Positions 10,205 to 19,630 of a DNA stretch of 64,000 bases are shown here, piece by piece (the first letter of the stretch is position 1; each line of letters starts with the position of its first letter). Made by a program: the position numbers and the translations under genes. The notes beneath the pieces were generated by a model. That model ran no database searches. It was not told where the DNA came from and was given only the letters and a program-made list of their open reading frames with translations. The stretch spans positions 16,204 through 80,203 of the forward strand of contig CAIWRB010000250.1 of the NCBI GenBank assembly GCA_903914955.1. Reading direction: 5' to 3'. The DNA comes from an uncultured Chloroflexota bacterium (GTDB lineage: Bacteria; Chloroflexota; Anaerolineae; Anaerolineales; Villigracilaceae).

Positions 10205-11356
10205 CTACTCAACTGGTTTCCGCTTTTCCCAGCCCGATCGAAACAATGGGAGATAATTGTTCGGGTTATAGGGATGTTTCTTGATTTCTTCGTAATTTAA
10301 ATCCGCTCCCCAACCAATTCGGTCATCTTCAAGTTCAAGGTAACCATTATTCACCGTGGCTGGGTTCGTCAAAATAATATTGGCCCAATCTTCGTTGAAG
10401 TCATCAAAGATCTCATGAATGAAGAAGTTGGGAGTGGCAGTGTTTAGGTGGGCACAGACGAGCGAACATAAAGGTCCTTGCGCGCTATGCGGAGCCGTTA
10501 CTCCATTGTGGGCGTGAACCATTCCGCATATCTGCTTGGATGCTGTCAAACCAAGATACTGCGGCTCAAGTTGAATGATATGAATCGCATCGTGGCTAAG
10601 CAATTCAGAAAACTGTTGTGGACTGTAATAATCCTCACCACATGCAATCGGCACCGGACTTCGCTTTGCTACTTCGACCATCTGTGAAATAAACTGAGGC
10701 GGAACAGGAGCTTCGAACCATGTCGGTTGATACTTCGCCATCGCATCCGCGAATTGCAAAGCAGTATGTGGACTGAAACGGTTGTGAGCTTCGATCATGA
10801 TGTCCACATTTGGGCCGACCGCGTCACGGACAGAAGCAATAAGTTCCAATGCGAGCGAAAAATCGGCGCGCTCCACATAACGCCACGCCGCTCCAAACGG
10901 ATCAAACTTCAAGGCAGTATATCCGCGCGCAACTACACTCTTCGCCTTCTCATGAAAACTTTGCGGTTCACGCGGACCACGATACCAACCATTTGCGTAA
11001 ACTCGCAATCGTTCATGACAGCGTCCGCCGAGTAATTTGTAAACCGGTTGCTTGGTTACTTTGCCCATGATATCCCAACAGGCAAATTCGATGCCTGAGA
11101 GCGCAGCGCCTTGAATCTGCCCGCCGTCCGAGTAGACTTCGCGGAATAGTTTCAGCGTGTGATTCTCCACATCAAATGGATCTTCTCCGATGACGAAGCG
11201 TTTCAATTCCTGAATGGCAGCCTCGACGGTTTTTGCGAAGCCGTTCAAAGTCGCTTCGCCGATACCGTGAAAACCTTCGTCTGTATCCACCCGTGTGAAG
11301 ACCCAATTCTTCCACGGGTTACCAACAATGTAAGTGGTGACGTCTGTGATTTTCAT
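10205..11356 (-). CDS. Enolase-superfamily sugar acid dehydratase (galactonate dehydratase-like)
   Basis: MKITDVTTYIVGNPWKNWVFTRVDTDEGFHGIGEATLNG; IEAHNRF, CGEDYY, HNGVTAPHSAQGP; ATGA overlap with next upstream CDS. Confidence 0.88.
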   Translation of the reverse strand: MKITDVTTYIVGNPWKNWVFTRVDTDEGFHGIGEATLNGFAKTVEAAIQELKRFVIGEDPFDVENHTLKLFREVYSDGGQIQGAALSGIEFACWDIMGKVTKQPVYKLLGGRCHERLRVYANGWYRGPREPQSFHEKAKSVVARGYTALKFDPFGAAWRYVERADFSLALELIASVRDAVGPNVDIMIEAHNRFSPHTALQFADAMAKYQPTWFEAPVPPQFISQMVEVAKRSPVPIACGEDYYSPQQFSELLSHDAIHIIQLEPQYLGLTASKQICGMVHAHNGVTAPHSAQGPLCSLVCAHLNTATPNFFIHEIFDDFNEDWANIILTNPATVNNGYLELEDDRIGWGADLNYEEIKKHPYNPNNYLPLFRSGWEKRKPVE

Positions 11357-12231
11357 GCAGTTATCTCGATCTCCAGCCACCATGATTTATTTCCACGCGG
11401 GGGCACGGTTGCAAACAAATTGTATTTGTTTACAGCATCAGCAAGAGAATCCTGTGCGCCGATGCAAGGTTCCAAGCCCATGTTGAAATATGGCGAGCCG
11501 CCATCCATACCCAATGCGCCGAGATTCATCCAGACAGCTACTTGCGGAAGAAGATTTACATCCCAGCGCATTTGAAATTCGCCGTTATTTGCAAGTAATG
11601 AGGCCCAACCCTCATTAGCCGGCAGCGGATCGCTCCAGAGTTTGATCGCGCGCGCGGCATTGGTCTCAGGCAGAAATGGGAAATTCAAGCCAGAAACATC
11701 AAAGGGATACTGTATTTTTTTATCAAACGAAATCAGCCCTTCAGGATATGCGCTATCGATGTTAAAACACGCAGATGCAGGCAGGCGCAGTTCCATTCCG
11801 GGTTCAATGGCAAGCAATGGGTGAATGCACCAAACATAATTTATCGGCTGATCTGAGTTGCTTACTACCTCATAGTTCACACGGATGAGGGCAGAGTTGG
11901 CGGCGAGGGTAATAGAGCGGGTGAATGTATAAGGCAGGATGATACCTTGCGAGCGAGTACGTAAAGTAACGCTCCCTTCTTGTTCATCCAGTTCAAATTC
12001 AGCAGGATGTGACCAGAGTTCACCGTGATCTTGTATCGCCGCACCGTGCCACGGTGCGGATGGATACGCACATTCCGCTACACTTGGGAAACATTCATCC
12101 CATCCGCCAGTGTCTGCATTGGCAACATAGGAATTTCCATGAGGCACGCGTTTGTATGCAAAGCGCGGATGTCTCCAAAGCCATTCACGTCCGGTGCGCA
12201 CATCGCGCAGGCTGTTGACTTTGCCACCCAA
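11353..12231 (-). CDS. Aldose 1-epimerase-like/DUF4432-like sugar-binding enzyme; annotated from a TTG because the natural ATG is out of frame (see findings)
   Basis: 292 aa; YVANADTGGWDECFPSVAECAYPSAPWHGAAIQDHGELWS; homologous-looking coding sequence (ITRAAIEGFDSIHVNTGVVELNLIPELGGKV) continues upstream of the TTG up to the (AG)6 tract. Confidence 0.72.
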   Translation of the reverse strand: MGGKVNSLRDVRTGREWLWRHPRFAYKRVPHGNSYVANADTGGWDECFPSVAECAYPSAPWHGAAIQDHGELWSHPAEFELDEQEGSVTLRTRSQGIILPYTFTRSITLAANSALIRVNYEVVSNSDQPINYVWCIHPLLAIEPGMELRLPASACFNIDSAYPEGLISFDKKIQYPFDVSGLNFPFLPETNAARAIKLWSDPLPANEGWASLLANNGEFQMRWDVNLLPQVAVWMNLGALGMDGGSPYFNMGLEPCIGAQDSLADAVNKYNLFATVPPRGNKSWWLEIEITA

Positions 12232-12309
12232 TTCAGGAATTAGGTTTAATTCGACAACGCCAGTATTAACATGAATACTGTCAAAACCTTCAATGGCGGC
12301 ACGGGTAAT

Positions 12310-12321
12310 AGAGAGAGAGAG
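12310..12321. repeat. (AG)6 dinucleotide microsatellite directly after an ATG start codon (minus strand)
   Basis: Sequence ata-gagagagaga-gtcat; minus strand ATGAC(TC)n immediately 3' of ATG at 12323-12325. Confidence 0.85.
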
Positions 12322-13227
12322 TCATTTGAGCCACACCGAAAATTCCATTATAAATTTTTGGATTTGTTCCTGCTCTAGTTCGTCGAGCGCATAAGAGGGA
12401 CTGCGGCAATAGTCGCTGGCAATGATGCCGCGCTGTTTCAAAATTACTTTCTCAACTTTTATAATTAGTTCAACACCCTGCATCCAATAGTTAATATAAG
12501 GCAGGAGTTTATTATGAAGAATCTGGAAAGCGTTCTTGTCTGTTCCCCAGAGTTGCCACAGTTCAATATAGATTTCAGTAAACGAACAACCGGGTTGGAT
12601 GCCGACCGCGCCGCGAGCCAACACATCAGGCATTTGAACACCTGCGTAGCCGACAAGCGATTTCAACTTACCCTCTGATCGTTCCACGAGCTTCGAAACA
12701 TACCGTCCCGGCGGCTGGATTTCCACTTTTACAAATTCAGCGTTCGGCAGGGTATCGCGCAATTTAAGGAAAACTTCAGGAGAAATTCGCACACCTGTCT
12801 GTACGGGTGCGTACTGCACAATGACCGGAATTTTCACACTGCCGACGACACGTTTGAGATGTTCAAGAATCGCATCTTCGCTCGGACTTAGAAAATATGG
12901 CGGCAGGATCATCAATCCATCTGCACCCTGTGCTTCGGCAATCTGAGCACGAAGACAGGCCACTTCCCAACTGTGATCGGTAATCGATATGATTCCCGCG
13001 ACAGTTTCTGAACGGGATGTCTCATCCAAAAGGAGTGCTTGCATCCGCAAGCGGTCATTGTCAGATAGTTTATAGAATTCTGTAGCGAGTCCAAATAGAG
13101 TCAGGGCTGAAGCGCCTGTATTAATCAGATGGCGGATAAGCGACTGGAAACTGTCTTCATCCAGGGAGCCTGAATTAGTAAACGAGGCTGCAACAATAGG
13201 AACGATACCGGCAATATGTTTTGACAT
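12322..13227 (-). CDS. DapA/dihydrodipicolinate synthase-family aldolase
   Basis: MSKHIAGIVPIVAASFTNSGSLDEDSFQSLIRHLINTGASALTLFGLATEFYKLSDNDR; ORF track starts at an upstream TTG (13245), the ATG is at 13225-13227. Confidence 0.87.
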   Translation of the reverse strand: MSKHIAGIVPIVAASFTNSGSLDEDSFQSLIRHLINTGASALTLFGLATEFYKLSDNDRLRMQALLLDETSRSETVAGIISITDHSWEVACLRAQIAEAQGADGLMILPPYFLSPSEDAILEHLKRVVGSVKIPVIVQYAPVQTGVRISPEVFLKLRDTLPNAEFVKVEIQPPGRYVSKLVERSEGKLKSLVGYAGVQMPDVLARGAVGIQPGCSFTEIYIELWQLWGTDKNAFQILHNKLLPYINYWMQGVELIIKVEKVILKQRGIIASDYCRSPSYALDELEQEQIQKFIMEFSVWLK

Positions 13228-13269
13228 AAATAATTTAGCCGCCAAATTCTGTATGAATATTGAGAGGGA

Positions 13270-13608
13270 TTACCACCCGGTAAAGAACCACATACCCATA
13301 CAGGCAAAAGGCAAGGCAAATATAATGCCCATAATAGCGGCCATGATATATTGCTCAGTTTGACCACCTTCCCTTGGAATTCGGCCGCCAATGAGACCAC
13401 CTACCAACGCGGCTGGTGATGCAATTAACATGGCCAAACCAACTATGATTAGTAGGCTTGGCCCAAATCCGTAGTAATGTTGATTTTCCAAAATCGCCGG
13501 GAATATGGTGGGCCAATAAAACCCCACACTTATCGTTGCAATAGCGCCTACCGCCCATCCGGTTAAGGCAAACGCCATGGGTCGCGAAATCTTCATTTGT
13601 CCATCCAA
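13270..13608 (-). CDS. Small integral membrane protein, unknown
   Basis: 112 aa with several hydrophobic segments; collinear with neighbouring genes. Confidence 0.6.
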   Translation of the reverse strand: MDGQMKISRPMAFALTGWAVGAIATISVGFYWPTIFPAILENQHYYGFGPSLLIIVGLAMLIASPAALVGGLIGGRIPREGGQTEQYIMAAIMGIIFALPFACMGMWFFTGW

Positions 13609-13629
13609 TCCAAAAAAATAGTGGGAATT

Positions 13630-14643
13630 TTAAACAGGCAACAATTCCGACAGCTTTTCAGGATCAATTGCCGGGTTTTGCTCGTAAAGATAACAGGATG
13701 CAGCTTGATGTTCACTCAGTCGGAAGAGTGGCGGAGATTGTTTGCACTTCTCCATCACCAGTGGACAGCGTGAAGAAAACCGGCAGCCTACGCTGGGATG
13801 GTCAGACAGGTCAGATTCCCTGACCTTGATTGCAGTTTCGCCCCAGCGCCGGTTGATGTCTGGCCATGGAATCGAGTCAATCAACAAACGTGTGTAAGGA
13901 TGCTGCGGGGTTTTGATAACAGTGTCCACCGCACCCGCCTCCATCACTGCGCCGCGATAAAGCACCACGATAGAATTAGCGATGTGATAAGCAGTGGTGA
14001 GGTCGTGGGTGATGTAAATGATGGAGACCCCATAGTTCTTCTGTAAACCGCGTAAAGTCTCTAAAATGTTGGCGCGCAGTGAAGCGTCAACCATGGAGAC
14101 AGGCTCATCAGCCACCAACAACTTTGGACGAAGTACCAAGGCGCGCGCAACGTTGATACGCTGGCGTTGCCCGCCCGAGAGTTGATGCGGGAAGCGCCCC
14201 AATACATCCCCAGGACGCAAACCGACAGCCGTGAGTGCTTCATACATTTTATCCCGCGCTTCGCTCTTCGATTTAGCCAGTTTGAAACGCGCTATGGGAA
14301 CTGTAAGCAAATGGTCAACTGTATAAAATGGGTTGAACACTGCGAACGGATCCTGAAATACTGCCTGCACCTCGCGTCTGAACATCATCCGTTCTTCGCC
14401 GCGCAAAGCATGGATATTTTTGCCTTTGTACAAGATCTGTCCAGAGGTGGGTTCAATGAAACCCAGCAACAACATTGCCAGAGTGGTTTTGCCGCTGCCA
14501 CTTTCGCCAGCCACGGTCATGATCGTTGGTTGTTCGGTTTCCAGCTTTAGAGATACGTTATTCAACGCGGTAGTGGAAACACGCGAAAGCAATCCATGCG
14601 AATAAGTTTTTGTGACGTTTTTGAATTCCAATAGATCGGACAT
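13630..14643 (-). CDS. Opp/Dpp-type ABC transporter ATP-binding protein (OppF/DppF-like)
   Basis: 337 aa; GESGSGKTT, LSGGQRQRINVARAL, LLVADEPVSMVDASLR, C-terminal oligopeptide-type CPLVMEKC. Confidence 0.93.
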   Translation of the reverse strand: MSDLLEFKNVTKTYSHGLLSRVSTTALNNVSLKLETEQPTIMTVAGESGSGKTTLAMLLLGFIEPTSGQILYKGKNIHALRGEERMMFRREVQAVFQDPFAVFNPFYTVDHLLTVPIARFKLAKSKSEARDKMYEALTAVGLRPGDVLGRFPHQLSGGQRQRINVARALVLRPKLLVADEPVSMVDASLRANILETLRGLQKNYGVSIIYITHDLTTAYHIANSIVVLYRGAVMEAGAVDTVIKTPQHPYTRLLIDSIPWPDINRRWGETAIKVRESDLSDHPSVGCRFSSRCPLVMEKCKQSPPLFRLSEHQAASCYLYEQNPAIDPEKLSELLPV

Positions 14644-14646
14644 AGG

Positions 14647-15612
14647 TTAGGCTTTCTCCGAGTAAAGGTGGCATTCGAGGATTCGTCCGCCGGATATGTT
14701 GGTGGAGGGGGGACGTTGTGTCTTACAGTTTTCCATCACTTTTGAACAACGAGGATGAAAGGCGCAACCACCGGGGAGTTGTAAAAGCGCCGGAGCCATG
14801 CCAGGAATCCCATTGAACACGCCTTTGTTTTCAAGGTTGGGCAGACTGCGAATGAGTGCCTGGGCATACGGATGCTTGGGGTCAGTAAACATATCCCGTA
14901 CACTGCTTAGCTCCATGATCCGCCCGGTATACATCACCGCAACCTTGTCTACAAATTGGGCCATCAAGCCCATATCGTGTCCGATCAAAATTACAGCTGC
15001 ACCGATCTGTTTTTGCACCCGGTCGATGGTCTCCATTACCTGTCGTTGCGTAACCACATCCAATGCGCTGGTGGGTTCGTCGGCAATGATGACTTTTGGT
15101 TTAAGCAAAATACTGATGGCAATACAGGCACGTTGTTTCATACCGCCGCTTAGTTCATGGGCATACATTTTGAAAACACTGCTACTGAGATCTACAGACT
15201 CAAGCGCAAGTTTGCAGCGTCGATCAATATCGGCACGGCTCGAACCTTCATCATGAGCCTTGATCGCATCCACCATTTGAGCACCGATGCGTGTTACAGG
15301 ATTCAGTGAGTTCATTGCGCCTTGCGGGATGTAAGCAATTTTGCTGAGGCGCGCTTTAAGCATCGTTTGCTCCGAAAGCGTCATCAGGTCGGTGCCATCA
15401 ACGATCACTTGACCACCCTCGATCCGTCCTGGGGGTTTGATCATGCGCATCATGGCTAATGCCATGGTGCTTTTGCCTGAACCTGATTCGCCGACCAAAC
15501 CTAATTTTTCGCCCGCAGTGAGTGTTAAATCGACTCCATCCAGCGCACGCGCGCGGCCAGCGTCTGTATAATAACTTACCTGCAAATTCTTGATTTGAAG
15601 AACAGGGGTCAT
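14647..15612 (-). CDS. Opp/Dpp-type ABC transporter ATP-binding protein (OppD/DppD-like)
   Basis: 321 aa; GESGSGKST, LSGGMKQRACIAISILL, IIADEPTSALDVVTQ, GGCAFHPRCSKVMENC. Confidence 0.93.
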   Translation of the reverse strand: MTPVLQIKNLQVSYYTDAGRARALDGVDLTLTAGEKLGLVGESGSGKSTMALAMMRMIKPPGRIEGGQVIVDGTDLMTLSEQTMLKARLSKIAYIPQGAMNSLNPVTRIGAQMVDAIKAHDEGSSRADIDRRCKLALESVDLSSSVFKMYAHELSGGMKQRACIAISILLKPKVIIADEPTSALDVVTQRQVMETIDRVQKQIGAAVILIGHDMGLMAQFVDKVAVMYTGRIMELSSVRDMFTDPKHPYAQALIRSLPNLENKGVFNGIPGMAPALLQLPGGCAFHPRCSKVMENCKTQRPPSTNISGGRILECHLYSEKA

Positions 15613-15665
15613 AGGTCCACCTTGAAGTAATCTGTTTTTCTCACAATATGTGTATTAGTCATAGA

Positions 15666-16565
15666 TTATTCCGTTTTACGAACGCGGGGGTTGGCAAGCT
15701 CGTCCATGCCCATATTGATGAGAGCCAGCGACCCAAGGACAAGCACCAGCGCCAAAGCCGGGAACAAAGGCCACCACCACCAATTATTGAAAAATGCACT
15801 CTGGCCTTGAGCCGCCCAAATGGTATTACCCAACAATGGCTCACGCAGCGGGCCAAGGCCCAGCACTGCCAGATAGAAAGAGGCAAACACCGCATAAAAG
15901 ACCTGGTTCACAAAAGAAGCCGCGATAAACGGCAGCAGGTTAGGAAGGATCTCGCTAAAGATGATGCCCAAATCACCCATCCCCGAAAGTTTGGCGACCG
16001 AAACAAACTGGCGCTCCTTCATCGTGAGAACTTGCGCTCGAATCACCAGCGTTGGCCCCATCCAAGCTAGCAACACCACCACAAACGCCATGGTGTAAAT
16101 GGTGACATCACGTTTGTCAAGTGAACCGGCTATGATGATCTGAATTAATAAGGCTGGAATAGGCGTCAAAATTTGGCAAATACCTTTGATGATCATATCC
16201 AGCCAACCGCCAAAATAGGCTGAGATGAATCCCAACACTACGCCGACCATTGTGCCCAATCCTCCAGCAAGAAGACCGATCAGGGCTGTTTCCTTTAAGC
16301 CGACTATCATCGCGACATACAAGTCACGGCCAAAGAAATCGGTTCCGAGCGGAAATTCCCAACTTGGGGGCTGTTTGCTTTTAACCGTTATAGGGTAGGC
16401 ATGTTTGAGGTCGGCTGTAGCCATACCATAAACAGTGAAGATGACGAGCAGGAGCAAAATAAATAGGCCAACCGCCAGGCCCTTGTTGCGGCGCATGTAG
16501 CGAAATATCAAAGTTAATCGGCTTGGTTGGATTATTTCAGGTTGAGCCAGAGATACTGTTGTCAT
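15666..16565 (-). CDS. ABC transporter permease (OppC/DppC-like)
   Basis: 299 aa; GTDFFGRDLYVAMIVGLKETALIGLLAGGLGTMVGVVLG. Confidence 0.92.
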   Translation of the reverse strand: MTTVSLAQPEIIQPSRLTLIFRYMRRNKGLAVGLFILLLLVIFTVYGMATADLKHAYPITVKSKQPPSWEFPLGTDFFGRDLYVAMIVGLKETALIGLLAGGLGTMVGVVLGFISAYFGGWLDMIIKGICQILTPIPALLIQIIIAGSLDKRDVTIYTMAFVVVLLAWMGPTLVIRAQVLTMKERQFVSVAKLSGMGDLGIIFSEILPNLLPFIAASFVNQVFYAVFASFYLAVLGLGPLREPLLGNTIWAAQGQSAFFNNWWWWPLFPALALVLVLGSLALINMGMDELANPRVRKTE

Positions 16566-16577
16566 TGGTGAGTCTCC

Positions 16578-17576
16578 TTACTCATTACGAATGCGTGGGT
16601 CCAACAGAGGATAAATAAATTCCATCAGCACCATCAAGGTAGCAACAGCAATGGTGACAAATAATACAACACCGTAAATGACCAGGAAATCGTTGGAGCG
16701 GATAGCAGCGTCAAGAACCCGTCCAATCCCGGGTAATCCAAATTGTGATTCAATAACAATTGCTGAGACAACCACACCGCCCAATGCCAATGCCAACCCG
16801 GTTGCCTGTGGTAAAAGGGCATTCCGCAGGTAATAATCCTTAAAAATGGTGTACCCTCCTAGTCCCTTGTGTTCGGCAAAATTAACATAATCTTCGCCTT
16901 GAATGGTAATCCCCATGCCACGCATACTCAGAGTCCACCCCCCCACCGAGCCTAACAGGAGTGCCAAACCAGGCAGGATTTGATGCCAGACAACATCCCA
17001 AATAAAAGTGAGTGAGGACCAATCAGGGATTACTCCGGTGGAATAAGCGCCTCCCAAAGGAGCTAACTTGAGTTTAAATCCAATAAAGAACAAGAGCAGT
17101 ACCCCCATCAATACCGGTGGGACGCCCTGAAGCAGGATAAAGGGTGTGGCAAAAGTACGCAGCCATCGAGGAGCGCGCGGCCAGGCGGCGATCGCACCGA
17201 GCAGGTTTCCGATAACAAAAGACAAGACCGTCGTCACAAGCAAGAGAACGATCGTCCACGGGAGCGAATCCATGATCAGTTCCAATACGGTGCGGGGATA
17301 CTTGTTATACGACACCCCAAGATCAAAGCGAGAGATGCTGGAAAGATAATCGGTATATTGTTCAAACAGAGGCTTATCAAGGCCAAACTTAGTATTATAT
17401 GAGGCGATGATCACCTCCAAATCTTTGGGTGAAAAACCACCCGAGATGGCCAGTGTGGCAAAACGCTCACGCACAGGGTTCTTTTGAGAAATACGCGGGA
17501 TGAAGAACACTATGGTCGAGGCAGCCCAAATCACCGTAATTAAAAAAAGCAGGCGGCGAATGATTAGTTTGATCAT
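16578..17576 (-). CDS. ABC transporter permease (OppB/DppB-like)
   Basis: 332 aa; MIKLIIRRLLFLITVIWAASTIVFFIPRI and typical C-terminal IESQFGLPGIGRVLDAAI. Confidence 0.92.
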   Translation of the reverse strand: MIKLIIRRLLFLITVIWAASTIVFFIPRISQKNPVRERFATLAISGGFSPKDLEVIIASYNTKFGLDKPLFEQYTDYLSSISRFDLGVSYNKYPRTVLELIMDSLPWTIVLLLVTTVLSFVIGNLLGAIAAWPRAPRWLRTFATPFILLQGVPPVLMGVLLLFFIGFKLKLAPLGGAYSTGVIPDWSSLTFIWDVVWHQILPGLALLLGSVGGWTLSMRGMGITIQGEDYVNFAEHKGLGGYTIFKDYYLRNALLPQATGLALALGGVVVSAIVIESQFGLPGIGRVLDAAIRSNDFLVIYGVVLFVTIAVATLMVLMEFIYPLLDPRIRNE

Positions 17577-17704
17577 AACGTTTCTCCTTGAATGAGATAA
17601 TGAATAAGAACACGCGCAGGAGCTAAGCAGGATCTAAATGGTTCATATATCTTAAATTGCAGGGATGCTGCCAACATCCTTACGGCTTTGAATATTATGG
17701 TTTT

Positions 17705-17737
17705 GTTACGTGGCGCGCTTATGGCGCGCCACGTAAC
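17705..17737. terminator. Strong perfect hairpin between substrate-binding protein and permease genes (attenuator/3' stabiliser)
   Basis: GTTACGTGGCGCGC-TTATG-GCGCGCCACGTAAC, 14-bp perfect arms, no clear U-tract in the direction of the minus-strand operon. Confidence 0.75.
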
Positions 17738-17753
17738 TTAGAACATCAAAAAC

Positions 17754-19577
17754 TTATTTGGCTTTCTTGAGGTTGGTGATGACCAACATGCCGGTCTCTG
17801 CCCAGAAGGCGCCGTTCATGCCCATGGCTGGGTTAGCCGCAGTGGGCCAATTGGTCCAATAGGTCTGATTGTAGGGGATGCGGTGCAACCATTGGATGAC
17901 AGGGATGTCGATCGTGTCACGCCAATAGATTCCGAGCGCCTTGGCAGCTGCATCCTGGAAAGCAGGATCATCGGCTGACAGAGGCGCCATGATGTCAAGC
18001 AATGCATCGAACTCCGGATTGCTGTAGCGAGCAAAGCTGTTGTTGCCAGCAGTGGTGCCGATCGGTTTGGCATTGCGGCTGGAGTACAAGTCGAGCGCTG
18101 CGTATGGATCGATGGTGCTGGCGCCGTGTCCGAACATATACATGCCGGGCTTGCCGTCAGACATATTCTGGTAGGCATCGGTACCAAAGTTGACACTGGC
18201 ATCGAAACCACCGGTCTTGAGCATTTCCACGAGCACAGGAACGATATCGCTGTGGATGCCTTCGAAGCCATTGATCACGGCAGAGATGGTTTTGCCGTCT
18301 TTGTCAGCCCACAAACCATCGGCATTTAAGGTAAAGCCAGCCGCCTTCATTAAGGTTGCGGATTTTTCCAGATTGAATTCAGCCGGATTGTACTGTGCTT
18401 CCAAGGCCTTGACGGCCGGGCTATCGGCGAACTTCTGCAAAGCCGGATAGAGCGGGAAGGGGTAGATCGATGCAATCTTAGCGCCATCATAGACGATGTC
18501 GTTGATGGTATTGCGATCAATAGTGAGGCTCATCGCCTTGCGAACGTTGGGATCGCTATACGGAGCGAGCTGGGTGTTCACCCACAACGAATTTGGCCAC
18601 CAATCGAGGTAACCATAAGGAGGGTTACTACCAGAGTGTGTGGTGATCTTTGGGTTGCCATCGAGCAGACTCTTAGCTACTGATGCACGCACATCAAGGA
18701 TGGCATCGAATTCATTGTTCACTTCACGCTGGACAACGACATCCATGTTTTGGCCAACCTGGCCGCCGATGTTGACCATGACGATGCGTTTGGCTTCCGG
18801 CATGGAGATGCGGCCAGCCTTGACTGCCCACCAATCTGCACGCAGATCATAGATCTTTTGATTGGCGTCCCACTGAACGAGATTGTACGGGCCGGAGTGA
18901 GGCATATCCAGACCACCTTGGAAGGCGTTCACATCTGCCTCCTTGCTCAAGATGTGCTCAGGTACGATCGGGATACCCGTATCGAACTTGAAGGTCAGCA
19001 CTTCATACTTGAAGCGCGGGGCCGGAATACTAAAGTTGACGATCACGGTCTGAGCATCGGGAGCCGACATATCTTTCACGTACTGCACGAAGGACGCGTG
19101 ATAGGGCAGCTTTTCGTTGCTCAACTGTCCATTGAACGTGAAGAGCACATCCTTCGAAGTCAGGGGCGTCCCATCACTCCAGGCGGCATCTTTGTTCATT
19201 TTGATGGTCAGCTGGGTGAAATCAGCATTGTAATCCATGCTGTCAGCCAACCATGGGATTTCTTTGCCGGAGAAGATGCCGTAGTATGACAATGCTTCCC
19301 ACAGGAACACGTTGCCTTCCTGATGAGTATAACCAGGTACGGCCCATGGGCTGGTAACGCCAATGGGTGAAGCAATACTCCAGCCTAGGATGACGGTGTC
19401 TTCGCGTGCGACGTCCGGCAAGCTAGCTACAGGGGCTTCGGTTGCTACTACAGGGGCTTCGGTTGCTGCAACAGGGGCTTCGGTTGCTACAACAGGGGCA
19501 GCAGTTGCTTTACCACCGCAGGCCGTTAACACAATCGCGATTAGCACGAGTATGCTAAATAACTTGAACTTATTCAT
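17754..19577 (-). CDS. ABC transporter substrate-binding lipoprotein, family 5 (peptide/oligosaccharide)
   Basis: MNKFKLFSILVLIAIVLTACGG lipobox; low-complexity ATEAPV linker; SBP_bac_5 style SDGTPLTSKDVLFTFN. Confidence 0.93.
   Translation of the reverse strand: MNKFKLFSILVLIAIVLTACGGKATAAPVVATEAPVAATEAPVVATEAPVASLPDVAREDTVILGWSIASPIGVTSPWAVPGYTHQEGNVFLWEALSYYGIFSGKEIPWLADSMDYNADFTQLTIKMNKDAAWSDGTPLTSKDVLFTFNGQLSNEKLPYHASFVQYVKDMSAPDAQTVIVNFSIPAPRFKYEVLTFKFDTGIPIVPEHILSKEADVNAFQGGLDMPHSGPYNLVQWDANQKIYDLRADWWAVKAGRISMPEAKRIVMVNIGGQVGQNMDVVVQREVNNEFDAILDVRASVAKSLLDGNPKITTHSGSNPPYGYLDWWPNSLWVNTQLAPYSDPNVRKAMSLTIDRNTINDIVYDGAKIASIYPFPLYPALQKFADSPAVKALEAQYNPAEFNLEKSATLMKAAGFTLNADGLWADKDGKTISAVINGFEGIHSDIVPVLVEMLKTGGFDASVNFGTDAYQNMSDGKPGMYMFGHGASTIDPYAALDLYSSRNAKPIGTTAGNNSFARYSNPEFDALLDIMAPLSADDPAFQDAAAKALGIYWRDTIDIPVIQWLHRIPYNQTYWTNWPTAANPAMGMNGAFWAETGMLVITNLKKAK
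19430..19500. repeat. Tandem repeat (~21 bp unit, CAGGGGCTTCGGTTGCTAC-like) encoding the SBP linker
   Basis: Three near-identical copies of ggggcttcggttgct(a/g)c(t/a)aca; encodes (V)VATEAPVAATEAPVVATEAP. Confidence 0.85.
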
Positions 19578-19630
19578 ATGATTTGATCTCCTCAATAAAA
19601 ATTTGATTTGTTTTCACAACACAGACAAAC

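Noticed and set aside
19430-19500. Tandem repeats resembling a short CRISPR-like array
   Set aside because: In-frame repeat encoding the ATEAPV linker of the lipoprotein; no spacers.
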